64,000 bases of DNA from Tolypothrix campylonemoides VB511288 (lineage in GTDB: Bacteria > Cyanobacteriota > Cyanobacteriia > Cyanobacteriales > Nostocaceae), in assembly GCA_000828075.3 (NCBI GenBank), contig JXCB02000001.1, forward strand, positions 427,130-491,129. Direction: 5' to 3'. The position numbers were made by a program, and so were the translations under genes. Every line of letters starts with the position of its first letter. Within the stretch, counting starts at the first letter, position 1. The notes under the pieces were generated by a model. That model worked only from the letters and a program-made list of their open reading frames with translations. It did not search any database and was not told the origin of the DNA. Below, one piece after another: positions 62,342-64,000 of this stretch.

Positions 62342-63354
62342 ATTTCCCTCCCGTTTCTCAATGCTTGTACCGCAAGCATTGCTAACGCTGCCGTACCAGC
62401 AACTGCACCCCACTTGAACTGCGGATTCTTATCCAGCCAGTCGGAAATGCTTGGTACCACCATATGGCTAAAGTCTCCCTCAACTCTAGTATCAGTTGGG
62501 ACAGGCTCATAAAAACTGTTTCTTTCATCTTCAGACTTTGGCTCAGTGGTGCGCTGGAGCCGGAAGCCGATAAGCAGCAACAAGGAATCTAGCAGTTCGG
62601 GCGAGAGCCGCTGCAAGATATCTAGCGCCTTAGCCGCATCTCCAACAAGGAAGTCACGAGTTGGATGTTCAGCAACGTAGAGGATCGCATCAGCCACTAG
62701 CTTAGGGTCATAATAGGGCGGTATTCCTGCTGGCTTCACGCCTAACTTAGTGCGAGCATTGTTCCAAAAGGGTGTGTTGATAACTGCAGGCTTCACACTC
62801 GTCACACTAATGGGTACTTTCTCATGTTGCAACTCGACACGCAGGGCTTCCACAAAGCCTTCTATGCCGTGCTTTGCTGCAGAGTAGGCACTCTGGTATG
62901 GGAGGCTTCGCCTGCCCTCGATTGAAGATATGTGGATCAGTGCCCCCCGCCCCTCACGCTTGAGATGGGGTAGCGCCGCCATCGCACCGTATACCTGCCC
63001 CATCAAGTTGATATTAACGACGCGCTGAAACTCTTCTGGTGTAGTGTTGTCGAATGTGGCAAAGACGGCGATCGCCGGGCAATGCACCCAAGTATCGAGT
63101 CGTCCGTAGACTTCGACCGTACGGTCAGCGATCGCCTTGACCTGATCAAAGTCGTCTACATCGGCGACGATGGCAGTTGCTTCACCGCCAAACGCTCGAA
63201 TCTCGTCCACCAAGGAATTTAGCTTCGCCTCACCACGAGCAGAGACAACCACCTTTGCCCCACGCCGTGCAAACTGGAGCGCTGTCTCACGCCCGATACC
63301 ACTCGAAGCTCCAACGACTGAAACAACTTGCTGATTTATTGGCTTTAGCTGCAT
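62338..63354 (-). CDS. Short-chain dehydrogenase/reductase (membrane-tailed)
   Basis: A 338-residue SDR with the nucleotide motif VVGASSGIGRE near residue 14, NINLMGQVYG near residue 113 and the catalytic YSAAKHG near residue 157, preceded by Ser in HISSIEG. The usual NNAG is replaced by HCPAI. The C-terminal 80 residues extend past the SDR core and end in a hydrophobic helix (WGAVAGTAALAMLAVQAL), a likely membrane anchor. Probable NADP-dependent oxidoreductase of an unknown substrate. It is 24 bases from the hydrolase gene upstream on the same strand, likely one operon. Confidence 0.9.
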   Translation of the reverse strand: MQLKPINQQVVSVVGASSGIGRETALQFARRGAKVVVSARGEAKLNSLVDEIRAFGGEATAIVADVDDFDQVKAIADRTVEVYGRLDTWVHCPAIAVFATFDNTTPEEFQRVVNINLMGQVYGAMAALPHLKREGRGALIHISSIEGRRSLPYQSAYSAAKHGIEGFVEALRVELQHEKVPISVTSVKPAVINTPFWNNARTKLGVKPAGIPPYYDPKLVADAILYVAEHPTRDFLVGDAAKALDILQRLSPELLDSLLLLIGFRLQRTTEPKSEDERNSFYEPVPTDTRVEGDFSHMVVPSISDWLDKNPQFKWGAVAGTAALAMLAVQALRNGREI

Positions 63355-63378
63355 TAATGCTACTCCTTAAAGTTCTTA

Positions 63379-64000
63379 CTAAAAATCAACGCCCGCCAGA
63401 AACTGGCTCAACGCCTCAGTAAACTGTTCGGGACGTTCAATGTGGGGTATGTGACCGCAGTCAGGTATCAAGGCAAGTTGTCCTTTCTGTAAACGGCTGA
63501 CTGCATCTTGAGCTTGTTCTTTTGGGAAAATCAAGTCCTCTGTACCCCAGACAACAAGAGTTGGCATCTGCAACTGCCCTAAAGAGTCAAGCAACACCTG
63601 GCGCTGTCCAAATAAATTCAGCTGGTCACGCAACGAGGACAGGGTGGCTTCAAGAAAGTAGGGAAGAAGCGACATACGCTCCTGCTCTGCTATCCACTCT
63701 TCTGGAACGAGTGAGGGGTGAGCAAAAAATAGCGATGCCCGTGCCCAAGCTCGCAGCTTATTGTTAGGAGGCACTTTGCACATCAGTGTCGCAGCTTCTC
63801 CGTACAACGGCACGGTCAAAAGGGACAGGATAGGGTTGACCACCTGACCCAGCCCGGAACTGTCTACCAGCACCAAGGCGGCAACTTTTTCAGAATGTGA
63901 CAGTGCAAAGCGCAGGGCAACCAGACCACCTAGCGAGTTGCCCACGAGTATTGCCCGTTCAATTCCTAGAGCGTCGAGAAAGTCAGCCACGAACTGCTTA
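63379..64000 (-). CDS. Alpha/beta hydrolase, partial (5' end outside window)
   Basis: The frame is open to the window's last base, so the start lies beyond it. The visible 206 residues begin QFVADFLDALGIERAILVGNSLGG, with the Ser nucleophile in GNSLGG. The acid Asp is in WGTEDLIFP and the catalytic His in PDCGHIPHIERPEQF near the end. It is the C-terminal two-thirds of a soluble alpha/beta hydrolase, related to the epoxide hydrolase/C-C hydrolase group. The SDR gene follows after 24 bases. Confidence 0.88.
   Translation of the reverse strand, partial: KQFVADFLDALGIERAILVGNSLGGLVALRFALSHSEKVAALVLVDSSGLGQVVNPILSLLTVPLYGEAATLMCKVPPNNKLRAWARASLFFAHPSLVPEEWIAEQERMSLLPYFLEATLSSLRDQLNLFGQRQVLLDSLGQLQMPTLVVWGTEDLIFPKEQAQDAVSRLQKGQLALIPDCGHIPHIERPEQFTEALSQFLAGVDF

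Overview
The window looks like chromosomal DNA from a filamentous, heterocyst-forming cyanobacterium (Nostocales type). Evidence: many HIP1 octamers (GCGATCGC); heptameric short tandem repeats and miniature palindromic elements in nearly every intergenic gap; a PatB/CnfR regulator beside a nif-type ferredoxin and a second cytochrome oxidase operon; a pix/ptx-type phototaxis operon with a cyanobacteriochrome receptor; and a high-light-inducible protein. No rRNA, tRNA or CRISPR array was recognised.

Layout. 1-8.6 kb: 3' end of a large haemagglutinin-like secreted protein, a DUF4112 membrane protein, an alpha/beta hydrolase, a GH1 beta-glucosidase, a sulfate-binding protein and an orphan helical-protein/lipoprotein pair. 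8.6-12.4 kb: an alpha-2-macroglobulin pseudogene, an Ap4A phosphorylase, a PAP2 phosphatase and a TnpB insertion sequence. 12.5-20.8 kb: a sulfur/metal island with TauE/SafE, three CadD-like transporters, two Rrf2 regulators, a LysR regulator, a DUF202 protein and CysE. 20.9-22.9 kb: an araC-azlC-azlD operon. 23-32.2 kb: a heterocyst island, patB/cnfR, nif ferredoxin, coxBAC (subunit I carries the A2-type YSHPAV motif), a helical repeat protein, a cupin and an ArsC-like nitrogenase-associated protein with a His-rich tail. 32.4-38 kb: a second haemagglutinin-like exoprotein, two tandemly duplicated small secreted proteins ending in Cys-x-x-Cys, a peptidoglycan-binding domain protein and a toxin-antitoxin pair whose toxin is truncated. 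38-49.3 kb: a complete pixG-H-I-J-L type phototaxis operon plus an extra cheW. 49.9-53 kb: purple acid phosphatase, SAM methyltransferase, Hlip. 53.8-61.9 kb: dynamin-like GTPase, giant Hsp70/SrfB-like ATPase and an unrecognised partner. 62-64 kb: nuclease remnant, SDR and a partial hydrolase.

How the parts fit. The patB-to-nitrogenase-associated block is consistent with protecting nitrogenase by respiration and with nif regulation in heterocysts. The pix operon forms one light-to-motility pathway: the PixJ-like receptor has five GAF domains, one with the paired cysteines of DXCF cyanobacteriochromes and one with the Trp-x-Asp...Cys-His signature of red/green ones. The 12.5-20.8 kb block ties cysteine supply to sulfur-anion export and possible thiophilic-metal export. 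The dynamin/SrfB-like/unknown trio is the best candidate for a poorly described system. The 35-36.4 kb duplication is a good natural record of miniature-element insertion: each copy holds an element that the other lacks.
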